NCBI RefSeq assembly: GCF_000024345.1
Contig: NC_013729.1
Location: 4,650,001-4,714,000 of the forward strand
Reading direction: 5' to 3'
Length of the DNA stretch: 64,000 nucleotides
Source: Kribbella flavida DSM 17836
GTDB taxonomy: Bacteria > Actinomycetota > Actinomycetes > Propionibacteriales > Kribbellaceae
Shown: in pieces, positions 26,843 through 37,005 of the stretch
How the letters are laid out: every line of letters begins with the position of its first letter
How positions within the stretch are numbered: the first letter of the stretch is position 1
Program-made: the position numbers and the translations under genes
The notes under the pieces: model-generated
Database searches by the model: none
Told to the model about the DNA's origin: nothing
Seen by the model: the letters and a program-made list of their open reading frames with translations, nothing else

Positions 26843-29800
26843 TGCTGACCGCGGATCCGCGAGACCCAGTCCTGCAGGGACCGGACGCCGATGCCACCGG
26901 CCTGCTGCGCCTCGATCCCCTGGACCGCGGCCGCCAACCCTTGCACCGTCGTGATGCACGGGATGTTCCGGGCCACCGCCGCGCTGCGGATCTCGTAGCC
27001 GTCGATCCGCGGCGAGCCGCCCTGGGTGACCCCGATCGGGGTGTTGACGATCAGGTTGAGCTCACCGTCCTGGACCATCTGCACGATCGTCGGCTCGCCG
27101 TTCGGCCCCGGACCCTGACTGCTCTTGCGGACCGTCACCGCCTCGACGCCGTTGCGCCGCAGCACGTCGGCGGTGCCCTCGGTGGCGTAGATCTGGAAGC
27201 CGAGATCGGCCAGCCGCTTGACCGGGAAGATCATGTGCCGCTTGTCCCGGTTCGCGACCGACACGAACACCTTGCCCGAGCCCGGCAGCGGCTGCGACGC
27301 CCCCGCCTGCGACTTCGCGAATGCCGTCCCGAAGGTGTCGTCGATGCCCATCACCTCGCCGGTCGAGCGCATCTCCGGCCCCAGCACGGTGTCGACCGAC
27401 GAGCCGTCGATGGTCCGGAACCGGTTGAACGGCATCACCGCTTCCTTGACCGCGATCGGCGTCGACGGCGGCAGCGTGCCCCCGTCGCCGGTCTGCGGCA
27501 GCATGCCCTCGGTCCGCAGCTGCGCGATCGTGGCGCCCAGCATCACCCGGGCGGCCGCCTTGGCCAGCGGCGTCGCGGTCGCCTTCGACACGAACGGCAC
27601 GGTCCGCGAGGCGCGCGGGTTCGCCTCCAGCACGTAGAGCACGTCGCCGGCCAGCGCGTACTGCACGTTCAGCAGGCCGCGCACCCCGACGCCGCGGGCG
27701 ATCGCCTCGGTGGACTGCCGGATCTTCTCGATGTCGGCGTTGCCGAGCGTGATCGGCGGCAGCGCGCAGGACGAGTCGCCGGAGTGCACGCCGGCCTCCT
27801 CGATGTGCTCCATCACGCCACCGAGGAACAACTCCTCGCCGTCGAACAGGCCGTCCACGTCGATCTCGACCGCGTCGTCCAGGAACCGGTCGATCAGCAC
27901 CGGGTGCTCCCAGTCGGCGGCCAGCTGGTCACCGCTCAGCCGCCGCAGCGCCGCCGTCAGCTCGGCGTCGCTGTAGACGATCTCCATGCCCCGGCCGCCC
28001 AGCACGTACGACGGCCGCACCAGCACCGGGAACCCGATCTCGGCCGCGATCTCCTGCGCCTCGCCGAACGACATCGCCGTGCCGTGCTTCGGCGCCGGCA
28101 GCGAGGCCTCGGCCAGCACCTTGCCGAAGGCGCCGCGTTCCTCGGCCAGGTGGATCGCCTGGGGCGACGTACCGACGATCGGCACGCCGGCGTCGGCGAG
28201 CCGCTGGGCCAGGCCGAGCGGGGTCTGGCCGCCGAGCTGCACGATCACGCCCGCGATCGGGCCCGCCTGCATCTCGGCGTACACGATCTCCAGCACGTCC
28301 TCGCAGGTGAGCGGCTCGAAGTAGAGCCGGTCGGAGGTGTCGTAGTCGGTGGAGACGGTCTCGGGGTTGCAGTTCACCATCACCGTGCAGTAGCCGGCGT
28401 CGCGCAGCGCCATCGACGCGTGCACGCAGGAGTAGTCGAACTCGATGCCCTGGCCGATCCGGTTCGGGCCTGAGCCCAGGATCAGCACGGCCGGCTTCGT
28501 CCGCGGCGCCACCTCGGTCTCCTCGTCGTACGACGAGTAGTGGTACGGCGTGGCGGCGGCGAACTCGGCCGCGCAGGTGTCGACGGTCTTGTAGACCGGC
28601 CGGATCCCGAGCGCCTGCCGGACCCCGCGCACGACGTCCTCGGCCAGGTCGCGGATCTCGGCCAGCTGCAGGTCGGAGAAGCCGTGCCGCTTGGCCAGCC
28701 GAAGGATGTCCGGGGTCAGCCGCGGCGCCGCGGCGACCTGCAGCGCGGTCTCGTGGATCAGGTACAGCTGGTCGACGAACCACGGGTCGATCCTGGTCGC
28801 GTCGTGGATCTGCTCCGGCGTGGCACCGGCCCGGATCGCGTCCATGATCGTCCGCAGCCGGCCGTCGTGCGGGGTCCGGATCCGCTCCAGCAGCGGCTCC
28901 AGCTCGGTCGCGGGCGGGCCGGCCCAGGAGAACCGGGCCTCCGGCTTCTCCAGCGACCGCAGCGCCTTCTGCAGCGCCTCGGTGTAGTTGCGGCCGATCG
29001 CCATCGCCTCGCCGACGCTCTTCATGTGCGTGGTCAGCGTCGCGTCGGCGGCCGGGAACTTCTCGAACGCGAACCGCGGCACCTTCACCACCACGTAGTC
29101 CAGCGTCGGCTCGAAGCTGGCCGGGGTCTGCCGGGTGATGTCGTTCGGGATCTCGTCCAGGGTGTAGCCGATCGCGACCTTGGCGGCGATCTTGGCGATC
29201 GGGAAGCCGGTCGCCTTGGAGGCCAGCGCGGACGAGCGCGACACCCGCGGGTTCATCTCGATCACGATCAGCCGGCCGTCGGCCGGGTTCACCGCGAACT
29301 GGATGTTGCAGCCGCCGGTGTCGACGCCGACCTCGCGGATGATGCCGATCGCCAGGTCCCGCATGGTCTGGTACTCGCGGTCGGTCAGCGTCATCGCCGG
29401 CGCCACCGTGACCGAGTCGCCGGTGTGCACGCCCATCGGGTCGACGTTCTCGATCGAGCAGACGATCACGACGTTGTCGGCCTTGTCGCGCATCACCTCC
29501 AGCTCGTACTCCTTCCAGCCGACGATCGACTCCTCGATCAGCACCTCGGTGGTCGGGCTGGCGACCAGACCGGCGCCGGCGATCCGGCGCAGGTCCAACT
29601 CGTTGTAGGCCATCCCGGAGCCGACACCACCCATCGTGAACGACGGCCGGACCACCAGCGGGTAGCCCATCTCGGCGGCCGCGCCGAGCACGTCGTCCAT
29701 CGTGTGGCAGACCACCGAGCGGGCCACCTCGGCGCCGAGCGTCTCGACGATCGCCTTGAACGACTCGCGGTTCTCACCGCGCTGGATCGCGTCGACCGAG

Positions 29801-30153
29801 GCGCCGATCAGCTCGACGCCGTACTTGTCCAGCACGCCGTTGTCGTGCAGCGCGATCGCGGCGTTCAGCGCGGTCTGGCCGCCCAGGGTGGCGAGCAGCA
29901 CGTCCGGCCGCTCCTTCTCGATCACCTTCTCGACGAACTCCGGGGTGATCGGCTCGACGTAGGTCGCGTCGGCGAACTCCGGGTCGGTCATGATCGTGGC
30001 CGGGTTGGAGTTGACCAGGACGACCCGGAAGCCCTCCTCCTTGAGCACCCGGCACGCCTGGGTGCCGGAGTAGTCGAACTCGCAGGCCTGACCGATCACG
30101 ATCGGGCCGGAGCCGATGACCAGCACCGACTCGATATCCGTACGGCGGGGCAT
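26839..30153 (-). CDS. carB: Carbamoyl-phosphate synthase large subunit
   Basis: A 1104-residue protein with the full domain order: two ATP-grasp carboxyphosphate/carbamate halves ([20 protein letters not shown] at the start; [19 protein letters not shown] opening the second half near residue 560), an oligomerisation region between them, and the C-terminal allosteric domain ([11 protein letters not shown] onward, MGS-like fold). It makes carbamoyl phosphate for both pyrimidine and arginine synthesis with CarA-supplied ammonia. Its ATG shares one base with the carA stop (TGATG). Confidence 0.98.
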   Translation of the reverse strand: MPRRTDIESVLVIGSGPIVIGQACEFDYSGTQACRVLKEEGFRVVLVNSNPATIMTDPEFADATYVEPITPEFVEKVIEKERPDVLLATLGGQTALNAAIALHDNGVLDKYGVELIGASVDAIQRGENRESFKAIVETLGAEVARSVVCHTMDDVLGAAAEMGYPLVVRPSFTMGGVGSGMAYNELDLRRIAGAGLVASPTTEVLIEESIVGWKEYELEVMRDKADNVVIVCSIENVDPMGVHTGDSVTVAPAMTLTDREYQTMRDLAIGIIREVGVDTGGCNIQFAVNPADGRLIVIEMNPRVSRSSALASKATGFPIAKIAAKVAIGYTLDEIPNDITRQTPASFEPTLDYVVVKVPRFAFEKFPAADATLTTHMKSVGEAMAIGRNYTEALQKALRSLEKPEARFSWAGPPATELEPLLERIRTPHDGRLRTIMDAIRAGATPEQIHDATRIDPWFVDQLYLIHETALQVAAAPRLTPDILRLAKRHGFSDLQLAEIRDLAEDVVRGVRQALGIRPVYKTVDTCAAEFAAATPYHYSSYDEETEVAPRTKPAVLILGSGPNRIGQGIEFDYSCVHASMALRDAGYCTVMVNCNPETVSTDYDTSDRLYFEPLTCEDVLEIVYAEMQAGPIAGVIVQLGGQTPLGLAQRLADAGVPIVGTSPQAIHLAEERGAFGKVLAEASLPAPKHGTAMSFGEAQEIAAEIGFPVLVRPSYVLGGRGMEIVYSDAELTAALRRLSGDQLAADWEHPVLIDRFLDDAVEIDVDGLFDGEELFLGGVMEHIEEAGVHSGDSSCALPPITLGNADIEKIRQSTEAIARGVGVRGLLNVQYALAGDVLYVLEANPRASRTVPFVSKATATPLAKAAARVMLGATIAQLRTEGMLPQTGDGGTLPPSTPIAVKEAVMPFNRFRTIDGSSVDTVLGPEMRSTGEVMGIDDTFGTAFAKSQAGASQPLPGSGKVFVSVANRDKRHMIFPVKRLADLGFQIYATEGTADVLRRNGVEAVTVRKSSQGPGPNGEPTIVQMVQDGELNLIVNTPIGVTQGGSPRIDGYEIRSAAVARNIPCITTVQGLAAAVQGIEAQQAGGIGVRSLQDWVSRIRGQQ

Positions 30154-31286
30154 CAGCTACGACCTTCCATCAGTTCCACGAAGCGATCGAACAGGTACGC
30201 CGAGTCGTGCGGGCCGGCGGCCGCCTCGGGGTGGTACTGCACCGAGAACGCCAGTACCCGGCCGTCGCGCCCGGTCAACCTGAGCCCTTCGACCACGTTG
30301 TCGTTGAGCGAGACGTGACTGACCTCGGCGGTCCCGTACGGCGTCTCGACCGACTCCTCGATCGGCGCGTCGACCGCGAAGCCGTGGTTCTGCGAGGTGA
30401 TCTCCACCTTGCCGGTGGCCCGGTCGAGTACCGGCTGGTTGATGCCGCGGTGCCCGTACTTCAGCTTGAAGGTGCCCAGTCCGAGCGCGCGGCCGAAGAC
30501 CTGGTTGCCGAAGCAGATGCCGAAGTACGGCTTGTTCTGCTCCAGCAGCGCCTTGAGCAGCGTGGTCGGGTGCTCGGTGGTCTGCGGGTCGCCGGGGCCG
30601 TTGCTCATGAAGATGCCGTCGGGGTCGCGGGCCAGGATCTCCTCCAGCGAGGCGGTCGAGGGCAGCACGTGCACCTCGATGCCGCGCTCGGCCATCCGCT
30701 TGGGCGTCATCGACTTGATGCCGAGGTCGAGGGCGACCACGGTGAACCGCTTGTCCCCCTCCGCCGGCACCACGTACGGCTCGGTCACGGTGACCTCCGA
30801 GGCGAGGTCCGCGCCGGTCATCTGCGGCTGCTCGAGCACCTTGCGCAGCAGCTGCGCCGGGTCCAGGATCTCGGTCGAGATCCCGGCCCGCATCGCGCCG
30901 CGCTCGCGCAGGTGCCGGGTCAGCGCCCGGGTGTCGATCCCGGAGATGCCGACGATGCCCTGCGCCTTCAGCTGGTCGTCCAGCGTGCGGGTGGCGCGCC
31001 AGTTCGACGGCACCCGGGCGGGGTCGCGCACGACGTAGCCGGCGACCCAGATCCGCTGTGACTCGTCGTCCTCGTCGTTCACGCCGGTGTTGCCGATGTG
31101 CGGGGCGGTCTGGGTGACGATCTGGCGGTGGTACGACGGGTCGGTCAGGGTCTCCTGGTAGCCGGTCATGCCGGTGGTGAAGACGGCCTCGCCGAACGTC
31201 TCGCCGGTCGCTCCGTACGACGTACCGGCGAACGCGCGGCCGTCCTCGAGGACCAGCAGGGCCGGTCCGGATGCAGGCTGGCTCAT
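30153..31286 (-). CDS. carA: Carbamoyl-phosphate synthase small (glutamine amidotransferase) subunit
   Basis: A 377-residue protein with the N-terminal CPSase_sm domain ([22 protein letters not shown]) and a class I glutamine amidotransferase domain. The nucleophile elbow is GICFG with Cys258, and the His/Glu pair is in SVQYHPEAA. It hydrolyses glutamine and passes ammonia to CarB. Its ATG overlaps the stop of the upstream membrane-protein gene by four bases, and its stop overlaps carB. Confidence 0.98.
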   Translation of the reverse strand: MSQPASGPALLVLEDGRAFAGTSYGATGETFGEAVFTTGMTGYQETLTDPSYHRQIVTQTAPHIGNTGVNDEDDESQRIWVAGYVVRDPARVPSNWRATRTLDDQLKAQGIVGISGIDTRALTRHLRERGAMRAGISTEILDPAQLLRKVLEQPQMTGADLASEVTVTEPYVVPAEGDKRFTVVALDLGIKSMTPKRMAERGIEVHVLPSTASLEEILARDPDGIFMSNGPGDPQTTEHPTTLLKALLEQNKPYFGICFGNQVFGRALGLGTFKLKYGHRGINQPVLDRATGKVEITSQNHGFAVDAPIEESVETPYGTAEVSHVSLNDNVVEGLRLTGRDGRVLAFSVQYHPEAAAGPHDSAYLFDRFVELMEGRS

Positions 31287-31774
31287 TGCTCGGCTCCGAT
31301 CAGGGTGGTGATGGATTCGGTCAGGGGTGCGGTGTCGGCCTTGTGCCGGGGCCGGAAGCCGGTGTCCAGCTCGCGGCCGTCGTGCTGCCAGCTGACCACC
31401 AGCAGGCCGGACGCCTCGGCGGTCACCTTGCCGGCGATGCCGCGGTCGGTCCGCACGGCGGTCAGCTGGGCGGCCGGGATGAACACGTCCGCCGCGCCCT
31501 GGCGGTGGAAGATCAGGCCGGCCGGGGACACGGCCAGGTCCGCGGCGCTGCGGACGCCGAGCTCGTGCACCGCGATCCGGTCCATCCAGTCGCCGGCGGT
31601 GGTGGTCGCGACGTACACGCCCTCGACGCCGGGCGTGGTGTCGTCGGCCGGCACCGGCGGCAGCGGGGCCAGGTCGGCCTGGCGGCGCTGCCGGTTCCGC
31701 CAGCCGCGCAGCATGCCGTAGTACCCGGCGGCGATCACCAGCAGAGTGCCGGCGATTCCGAGCGCAGTTCTCAC
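31283..31774 (-). CDS. Membrane-anchored PH-like protein of the actinobacterial pyr operon
   Basis: A 163-residue protein with one N-terminal membrane helix (about 3-20, [18 protein letters not shown]), a basic stop-transfer stretch ([10 protein letters not shown]) and a cytosolic beta-rich domain of about 120 residues ([43 protein letters not shown]). A similar gene sits between pyrC and carA in other actinobacteria; its function is not known to me. GTG at 31774 overlaps the pyrC stop (GTGA) and its stop overlaps carA, so it is fully embedded in the operon. Confidence 0.8.
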   Translation of the reverse strand: MRTALGIAGTLLVIAAGYYGMLRGWRNRQRRQADLAPLPPVPADDTTPGVEGVYVATTTAGDWMDRIAVHELGVRSAADLAVSPAGLIFHRQGAADVFIPAAQLTAVRTDRGIAGKVTAEASGLLVVSWQHDGRELDTGFRPRHKADTAPLTESITTLIGAEQ

Positions 31775-33063
31775 CGGGCCAGCTTTCCGTCGAGCACCGT
31801 CGGCGTACCGCGCAGGAAGGTGGCGACCACCCGGCCCGGCAGGGTCATGCCCTCGAACGGGGTGTTGCGCGACAGCGACGCCGTCTCGGTCGGTACGACG
31901 GTGCGCTGGGCGGCCGGGTCGACGAGGGTCAGGTTCGCCGCGGCGCCGGCCTCCAGGCGCCGGCCGTGGTCGGACAGCTGGCCGATCGCCGCCGGGCGGT
32001 GGCTCATCCGGTCGGCGAGATCGGCCCAGGTCATCAGCTTGGTGTCGATCATCGCGTGCTGAACGACCGAGAGAGCGGTCTCCAGCCCGGTCATCCCGAA
32101 CGCGGCCGCGCTCCACTCGCAGTCCTTGTCCTCGACCGGGTGCGGCGCGTGATCGGTGGCGACGATGTCGATGGTGCCGTCGGCCAGGCCCTCGCGGACC
32201 GCCTCGACATCCGCCTTCGTGCGCAGCGGCGGGTTCACCTTGTAGACCGGGTTGTACGACGCGGCCAGGTCCTCGGTGAGCAGCAGGTGGTGCGGGGTCA
32301 CCTCGGCGGTGACCTCCAGGCCGCGCTTCTTCGCCGCGCGGACGATCTCCACCGAACCCTTGGTGGACAGGTGGCAGATGTGCAGCATGGACCCGACGTG
32401 CGCGTTCAGCAGGATGTCGCGGGCGATGATCGACTCCTCGGCCACGCTCGGCCAGCCGGTCAGGCCGAGAACGCCGGAGAGCGCTCCCTCGTTCATCTGC
32501 GCCCCCTGGGTCAGCCGCGGCTCCTGCGCGTGCTGGGCGACCACACCGCCGAACGCCTTCACGTACTCCAGCGCGCGGCGCATCAGCGCGGCGTCCCACA
32601 CGCAGTCGCCGTCGTCGGAGAAGACCCGCACCCTGGCGGCCGAGTCCGCCATCGCGCCCAGCTCAGCCAGCTGGGTGCCCTGGCGGCCGACGGTGACCGC
32701 GCCGATCGGGAACACGTCGGCGTAGCCACTCTCGCGACCGAGGCGCCAGACCTGCTCGACCACCCCGGCGGTGTCGGCGCACGGATCGGTGTTCGCCATC
32801 GCGAAGACCGCGGTGAACCCGCCGGCCGCGGCGGCCCGGGTGCCGGTCAGCACCGTCTCGGCGTCCTCGCGGCCGGGCTCGCGCAGGTGGGTGTGCAGGT
32901 CGACCAGGCCGGGCAGCGCGATCAGGCCGGTCGCGTCGAGCGTCTCGACGTCCTGCGGCTTCTCGAGATCGGCGCCGATGGCAACGATCTCGCCGTTGTC
33001 CAGGAGGAGGTCCGCGACCTCACCGCCGACGATCTTCGCTCCGGTGATCAAGTACGCGGTCAT
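31771..33063 (-). CDS. pyrC: Dihydroorotase
   Basis: A 430-residue class I dihydroorotase (amidohydrolase superfamily). Metal ligands His57 and His59 are in [11 protein letters not shown], further ligands in the HICHLST and EVTPHHLLL segments, and the catalytic Asp in IVATDHAPH. It cyclises carbamoyl-aspartate to dihydroorotate. The ATG at 33063 overlaps the pyrB stop (ATGA). The frame is open upstream but the family start fits here. Confidence 0.97.
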   Translation of the reverse strand: MTAYLITGAKIVGGEVADLLLDNGEIVAIGADLEKPQDVETLDATGLIALPGLVDLHTHLREPGREDAETVLTGTRAAAAGGFTAVFAMANTDPCADTAGVVEQVWRLGRESGYADVFPIGAVTVGRQGTQLAELGAMADSAARVRVFSDDGDCVWDAALMRRALEYVKAFGGVVAQHAQEPRLTQGAQMNEGALSGVLGLTGWPSVAEESIIARDILLNAHVGSMLHICHLSTKGSVEIVRAAKKRGLEVTAEVTPHHLLLTEDLAASYNPVYKVNPPLRTKADVEAVREGLADGTIDIVATDHAPHPVEDKDCEWSAAAFGMTGLETALSVVQHAMIDTKLMTWADLADRMSHRPAAIGQLSDHGRRLEAGAAANLTLVDPAAQRTVVPTETASLSRNTPFEGMTLPGRVVATFLRGTPTVLDGKLAR

Positions 33064-34004
33064 GCGGTCTGCTCCTCGGTGTTCTCGTTGTAACCGGACA
33101 GCAGCAGGTAGAGCACCGCCATCCGGATCGCCACGCCGTTGGTGACCTGCTCGACGATCACCGAGCGGGTCGAGTCGGCGACCTCGGCGCTGATCTCCAT
33201 GCCGCGGTTCATCGGGCCGGGGTGCAGCACGATCGCCTCCTCCGGCAGCTGCGCCATCCGGTGCACGTCCAGCCCGTAGCGCCGGGTGTACTCCCGGGCG
33301 CTGGGGAAGAACGCGTCGTTCATCCGCTCCCGCTGGACCCGCAGCATCATCACCGCGTCGCTCTTCGGCAGCGCCGCGTCCAGGTCGTACGACGTGGTGC
33401 ACGGCCAGCTGGTCATGTCGACCGGCAGCAGCGTCGGCGGCGCCACGACGGTCACGTCGGCGCCGAGCGTGGACAGCAGCAGCACGTTCGACCGGGCCAC
33501 CCGGGAGTGCAGGACGTCGCCGACGATGGTGATCCGCCGGCCCTCCAGGGAGCCGAGGTGGCGGCGCATCGTGAACGCGTCGAGCAGCGCCTGGGTCGGG
33601 TGCTCGTGGGTGCCGTCGCCGGCGTTGACGACCGAGCCGTTCAGCCAGCCGGAGGTGGCCAGCAGGTGCGGGGCGCCGGACGAGCCGTGCCGGCAGACGA
33701 CGCCGTCGGCGCCCATCGCCTGCAGGGTGAGCGCGGTGTCCTTGAGGCTCTCCCCCTTGCTGACGCTGGAGCCCTTGGCGGAGAAGTTGATCACGTCCGC
33801 CGACAGCCGCTTGGCGGCCGCCTCGAACGAGATCCTGGTCCGGGTGGAGTCCTCGAAGAACAGGTTCACCACGGTCCGGCCGCGCAGGGCCGGCAGCTTC
33901 TTGATCGGGCGGTCCGCCAGCGAGCGCATCTCCTCGGCGGTGTCCAGGATCAGGTGGGCGTCGTCGCGGGACAGGTCGCCCGCGCTGAGCAGGTGGCGCA
34001 TCAC
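33060..34004 (-). CDS. pyrB: Aspartate carbamoyltransferase catalytic subunit
   Basis: A 314-residue transcarbamylase. The carbamoyl-phosphate signature [12 protein letters not shown] (about 50-61) and the aspartate-side [11 protein letters not shown] are present. No pyrI regulatory-chain gene is nearby, as usual in actinobacteria. The first codon is a GTG at 34004 overlapping the pyrR stop, immediately followed by an ATG at 34001; either may initiate. It is the second gene of the pyr operon, coupled to pyrC. Confidence 0.97.
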   Translation of the reverse strand: MMRHLLSAGDLSRDDAHLILDTAEEMRSLADRPIKKLPALRGRTVVNLFFEDSTRTRISFEAAAKRLSADVINFSAKGSSVSKGESLKDTALTLQAMGADGVVCRHGSSGAPHLLATSGWLNGSVVNAGDGTHEHPTQALLDAFTMRRHLGSLEGRRITIVGDVLHSRVARSNVLLLSTLGADVTVVAPPTLLPVDMTSWPCTTSYDLDAALPKSDAVMMLRVQRERMNDAFFPSAREYTRRYGLDVHRMAQLPEEAIVLHPGPMNRGMEISAEVADSTRSVIVEQVTNGVAIRMAVLYLLLSGYNENTEEQTA

Positions 34005-34624
34005 GCGGTCGCTCCGGTCGTGTCGGTGGACCTCTCGGCGGGCTTGGCGGCCGGCTTGTCGGCGATCACCACGGCGTCGGCGCCGTCGTAGTCGGTCAGG
34101 TGCACGGTGACCCGCTCGGCCAGCGAGGTAGGCAGGTTCTTGCCGACGTAGTCGGCGCGGATCGGCAGTTCGCGGTGACCCCGGTCGACCAGAACCGCCA
34201 GCTGGACCGCCTTCGGCCGGCCGATGTCGCCGATGGCGTCGAGCGCGGCCCGGATCGTGCGTCCGGAGAACAGCACGTCGTCGACCAGCACGACCACCTT
34301 GCCGTCGATGCCGTCGGCCGGGATGTCGGTGTGCTCGAGCGCGCGGGCCGGCTTGAGGCCGATGTCGTCGCGGTACATCGTCACGTCGAGTGACCCTGTC
34401 GGCACGCTGCGCCCCTCGACTGCGGCGATGCGGTCGCGGATACGGGTGGCGAGGCCGACGCCGCGGGTGGGGATGCCGAGCAGCACGACCGGGTCGGCGC
34501 CTCGGTTGCGCTCGAGGATCTCGTGCGCGATCCGGGTCAGTGCCCGGGAAATGTCGGATGCATCAAGAACTGTGCGCGGTGCCGCGTGCGAGTCGGGTGA
34601 CTGCGGCCTCGGGGCAGGGTTCAT
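34001..34624 (-). CDS. pyrR: Pyrimidine operon regulator PyrR / uracil phosphoribosyltransferase
   Basis: A 207-residue PRTase-fold protein with the PRPP-binding [14 protein letters not shown] at 111-124 and the basic RNA-binding-type segments of PyrR ([26 protein letters not shown]). The N- and C-termini carry short unstructured extensions. It senses UMP and binds an RNA hairpin in its own leader to shut the operon; such a hairpin is present just upstream (34643-34660). First gene of pyrR-pyrB-pyrC-carA-carB-pyrD-pyrF. Confidence 0.96.
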   Translation of the reverse strand: MNPAPRPQSPDSHAAPRTVLDASDISRALTRIAHEILERNRGADPVVLLGIPTRGVGLATRIRDRIAAVEGRSVPTGSLDVTMYRDDIGLKPARALEHTDIPADGIDGKVVVLVDDVLFSGRTIRAALDAIGDIGRPKAVQLAVLVDRGHRELPIRADYVGKNLPTSLAERVTVHLTDYDGADAVVIADKPAAKPAERSTDTTGATA

Positions 34625-34642
34625 CGCAACCGTTCCTCCTTT

Positions 34643-34660
34643 CCCGCCTCACCGGACGGG
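34643..34660 (-). promoter_or_regulatory. PyrR-binding RNA hairpin in the pyr operon leader
   Basis: The leader RNA reads CCCGUCCGGUGAGGCGGG. It contains UCCGGUGAGGC, which fits the PyrR loop consensus UCCNGNGAGGY, and its ends pair (CCCGUC with GGCGGG). The AGGAGG ribosome-binding site of pyrR follows only a few bases downstream. This matches the mycobacterial mode, in which PyrR binding to the leader hinders ribosome access, rather than Bacillus-type attenuation; no separate terminator is seen in the short leader. Confidence 0.75.
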
Positions 34661-34713
34661 TCTTTAAAGGACGTTCGGACCGCTTGACATGGTATCGGAA
34701 GTGACACGCCGTC

Positions 34714-34743
34714 TTGACGCTGGCCTCCGGCCCGGAATATTGT
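34714..34743 (+). promoter_or_regulatory. Probable bldD promoter
   Basis: TTGACG (34714-34719) and TATTGT (34738-34743) are separated by 18 bp, a reasonable housekeeping-sigma promoter reading toward bldD. The -10 element touches the BldD box at 34743-34755, so bound BldD would block it. Confidence 0.55.
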
Positions 34744-34755
34744 TACTCTGTGTAA
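34743..34755. promoter_or_regulatory. BldD box (autoregulatory operator)
   Basis: TTACTCTGTGTAA matches every fixed position of the published Streptomyces BldD consensus TNACNC(A/T)GNGTNA. It lies about 87 bp upstream of the bldD GTG and abuts the predicted -10 element, the expected position for autorepression. It is in the 217-bp region shared with pyrR. Confidence 0.85.
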
Positions 34756-34841
34756 TCATGGGGGGTTTCAGAGAACGGCCCACACCCGGGTCTTTGCCTG
34801 GGGCCCCTGCTCGAGACTAAAAGTCGGAGGGAAGAACCAGC

Positions 34842-35357
34842 GTGCCTAGCGAATACGCGAAGACACTGGGCGGCAAGTTGCGCGCCATCCGCCAGCAGCA
34901 AGGTTTGTCGCTGCACGGCGTGGAAGAGAAGTCCAAGGGTCGCTGGAAGGCGGTCGTCGTCGGCTCGTACGAGCGTGGCGATCGGGCCGTCACTGTCCAG
35001 AAGCTCGCCGAGCTCGCCGATTTCTACGGCGTGCCGATCCGTGAGCTGCTGCCTGGTTCGGCCAGCGCGGCCGCCGCGGCAGCCGCTCCCCCCAGGTTGA
35101 TCCTCGACCTGGAGGCCCTGCAGCACCTCGACGCGAGCGAGGCCGGTCCGCTGACGCGGTACGCGGCCACCATCCAGGCTCAGCGCGGGGACTACAACGG
35201 CAAGGTGCTGTCGATCCGTCAGGACGACATGCGCACGCTCGCCGTGATCTACGACGAGTCGCCGACCACGTTGACCGAGCGCTTCATCTCCTGGGGCGTG
35301 CTGAACCCGGAGGCGAAGGGCGACGTCGAGGAGGCGTCCGAGGCCGCCGGAGCCTGA
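34842..35357 (+). CDS. bldD: BldD developmental master regulator (c-di-GMP effector)
   Basis: A 171-residue protein. The N-terminal Xre-type HTH (about 1-70) includes LGGKLRAIRQQQGLSLHGVE, nearly as in Streptomyces BldD. An Ala-rich linker (73-82) leads to the C-terminal domain containing RGD at 115-117, an eight-residue spacer and RQDD at 126-129, the exact RGD-X8-RQDD signature that binds a c-di-GMP tetramer. In Streptomyces it represses sporulation genes when c-di-GMP is high. GTG start with GGAGGGAAG upstream. It is the only backbone gene on the plus strand. Confidence 0.97.
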   Translation: MPSEYAKTLGGKLRAIRQQQGLSLHGVEEKSKGRWKAVVVGSYERGDRAVTVQKLAELADFYGVPIRELLPGSASAAAAAAAPPRLILDLEALQHLDASEAGPLTRYAATIQAQRGDYNGKVLSIRQDDMRTLAVIYDESPTTLTERFISWGVLNPEAKGDVEEASEAAGA

Positions 35358-35417
35358 GCACCACCACGCGCGACCAAGACGGTCGGGGCTCGTAGCAGCT
35401 TGCCCGCGGCCGCCTGT

Positions 35418-35439
35418 CCGTCCCACTTCACTGGGACGG
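35418..35439. terminator. Bidirectional terminator hairpin after bldD
   Basis: CCGTCCCA (35418-35425) and TGGGACGG (35432-35439) form a perfect 8-bp stem with a 6-base loop, 60 bp after the bldD stop. The stop codon of a possible minus-strand small gene (35428-35670) lies in the loop, so the hairpin would serve both directions. Confidence 0.7.
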
Positions 35440-35670
35440 CCCCACTGACCGATTCGCTGTCACCGGCTGGACGTGCCCGTCGCTCGCCCAGCTGACCCGG
35501 ATCTCCTCGGCGCTCCACGGCCGAGGAACCACCTCACCACCGCACCAGGCGCGCACTTCGCACCGCGCGTCGCGGCGTACGGGCCGGCAGCGGCCGTCAG
35601 CACGTAGTACCAGCAAGGCGAAGCAGTAGTCAGGACCACAGCAGGACGCAGTGAGGCAGACTGCGCACAC
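35428..35670 (-). CDS. Possible small cysteine-rich protein
   Basis: An 80-codon frame from a GTG encodes a protein with eight cysteines, including CAVCLTASCCGPDYC at the N-terminus and CRPVRRDARCEVRAWC in the middle, followed by a Trp/Glu-containing tail (PWSAEEIRVSW). Codon bias is good in its second half and weaker in the first. It ends inside the bldD terminator, which argues mildly for a real gene. The cysteine spacing could bind a metal, but I recognise no family. The remaining 35358-35858 interval holds only this frame and two hairpins. Confidence 0.4.
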   Translation of the reverse strand: MCAVCLTASCCGPDYCFALLVLRADGRCRPVRRDARCEVRAWCGGEVVPRPWSAEEIRVSWASDGHVQPVTANRSVGPSQ

Positions 35671-35754
35671 GCAGCACGAGTCGGCACCGTTCGCGGTGAC
35701 GGCTTGTTCAGGCCGGGGCCGTTCCCCCCGCGCCGCTCACGGGGAGGACGCATC

Positions 35755-35786
35755 GGCCCGGGACCGCACCGAGGCGGTACCGGGCC
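35755..35786 (-). terminator. Hairpin downstream of nusB
   Basis: GGCCCGG (35755-35761) pairs with CCGGGCC (35780-35786); after one G/A mismatch the stem continues ACCGC with GCGGT around a 6-base loop. It lies about 75 bp past the nusB stop and probably ends the efp-nusB transcript. Confidence 0.6.
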
Positions 35787-35858
35787 TGATCTGTCTCTGC
35801 GCGGGCTCTTCTTCGCGACACCAGGCGCTTCCGCGCGACCGCCAGGCCGACCCGGCGG

Positions 35859-36269
35859 TCAGACGCCGAGGGTCGGCTTCAGCTGGAGCAGCCGGGCCAG
35901 CAGACCGTTGACGAACGCGGGCGACTCGTCGGTGGACAGGTCCCGCGCGAGCGCGACGGCTTCGCTGACCGCGACCACGTCCGGCACCTGCTCGTCGAAC
36001 AGCAACTCGTACACCCCGATCCGCAGCACGTTGCGGTCGACCGCCGGCATCCGATCCAGCGTCCAGCCGACCGAGTGCGTGCTGAGCAGGTCGTCGATCG
36101 CGGCGATGTGCTCGGCGACACCCTCGACCAGCGCCACGGTGAACTCGTTCACCGGCGGGTCGTTGTCGGCCACGCGATCGGCCAGGGTGCCGCCGACCGG
36201 CAGTCCCCGGACCTCCGACTCGTACAGCACGTCCAGGGCGCGCTTGCGGGCCTTGCTGCGGGCAGACAT
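35859..36269 (-). CDS. nusB: Transcription antitermination/elongation factor NusB
   Basis: A 136-residue all-helical RNA-binding factor acting with NusE in rRNA antitermination. The family N-terminus SARSKARKRALDVLYESEVRG, the DRMPAVDRNVLRIGVYELLF core and PAFVNGLLARLL at the end are all clear. The open frame is longer, but the ATG at 36269 fits the family. It lies 32 bp downstream of efp and is probably cotranscribed with it. Confidence 0.95.
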   Translation of the reverse strand: MSARSKARKRALDVLYESEVRGLPVGGTLADRVADNDPPVNEFTVALVEGVAEHIAAIDDLLSTHSVGWTLDRMPAVDRNVLRIGVYELLFDEQVPDVVAVSEAVALARDLSTDESPAFVNGLLARLLQLKPTLGV

Positions 36270-36301
36270 GTTCGGTTGTCGCTCCAGTGTCCGGTGGCGG
36301 G

Positions 36302-36868
36302 TCAGGACGTGACGCGGCCGAGGTAGTCCCCGGTCCGGGTGTCCACCTTGACCTTTTCGCCGGTGGTCAGGAACAGCGGGACCTGGATCGTGTACCCGGT
36401 CTCCAGCTTGGCCGGCTTGGTACCACCGGTCGACCGGTCGCCCTGCAGGCCCGGCTCGGTGTACTCGACGGTGAGCTCGACCGAGGCCGGCAGCTCGACG
36501 TACAGCGGGATGTCGTTGTGCACCGCCACGATGGCGTCCTGGTTCTCCAGCAGGAAGTTGGAGACGTCGCCGACCACGTCGGGCTGGATCTGCAGCTGGT
36601 CGTAGGTGCTCTTGTCCATGAACACGAACGCCGCGCCGTCGTTGTACAGGTAGGTCATGTCGCGCTTGTCGACACTGGCCACCTCGACCTTGACGTCGGC
36701 GTTGAAGGTCTTGTCGACCACCTTGCCGGACAGCACGTTCTTCAGCTTGGTCCGGACGACCGCGCCGCCTTTGCCGGGCTTGTGGTGCTGGAACCACACG
36801 ACGGACCACAGCTGCCCATCCAGGTTGAGCACCATGCCGTTCTTGAGGTCGTTCGTCGTCGTTGCCAC
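36302..36868 (-). CDS. efp: Translation elongation factor P
   Basis: A 188-residue three-domain EF-P that relieves ribosome stalling at polyproline. The tip loop of domain I is [17 protein letters not shown], with the functional Lys in PGKGGA. Actinobacterial EF-P with a PGKGPA-like loop has been shown to work with an unmodified lysine, and no modification gene is nearby. The C-terminal [17 protein letters not shown] is diagnostic. The GTG at 36868 gives the normal start. Several proteins in this window have Pro-rich stretches that would need it. Confidence 0.96.
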   Translation of the reverse strand: MATTTNDLKNGMVLNLDGQLWSVVWFQHHKPGKGGAVVRTKLKNVLSGKVVDKTFNADVKVEVASVDKRDMTYLYNDGAAFVFMDKSTYDQLQIQPDVVGDVSNFLLENQDAIVAVHNDIPLYVELPASVELTVEYTEPGLQGDRSTGGTKPAKLETGYTIQVPLFLTTGEKVKVDTRTGDYLGRVTS

Positions 36869-37005
36869 GCGTGGGAGCCCTTCGGAATTGATCAGCGGTA
36901 CACCGGATTGTAGCGGTCGGTGCGGGGTTCGGCCGATTCGCGCGGACCCGGTGGGCTCTACGCTGGAACAGGCAGGTCCCAGCACCCGGCCGAGAGAGGT
37001 CCCTC

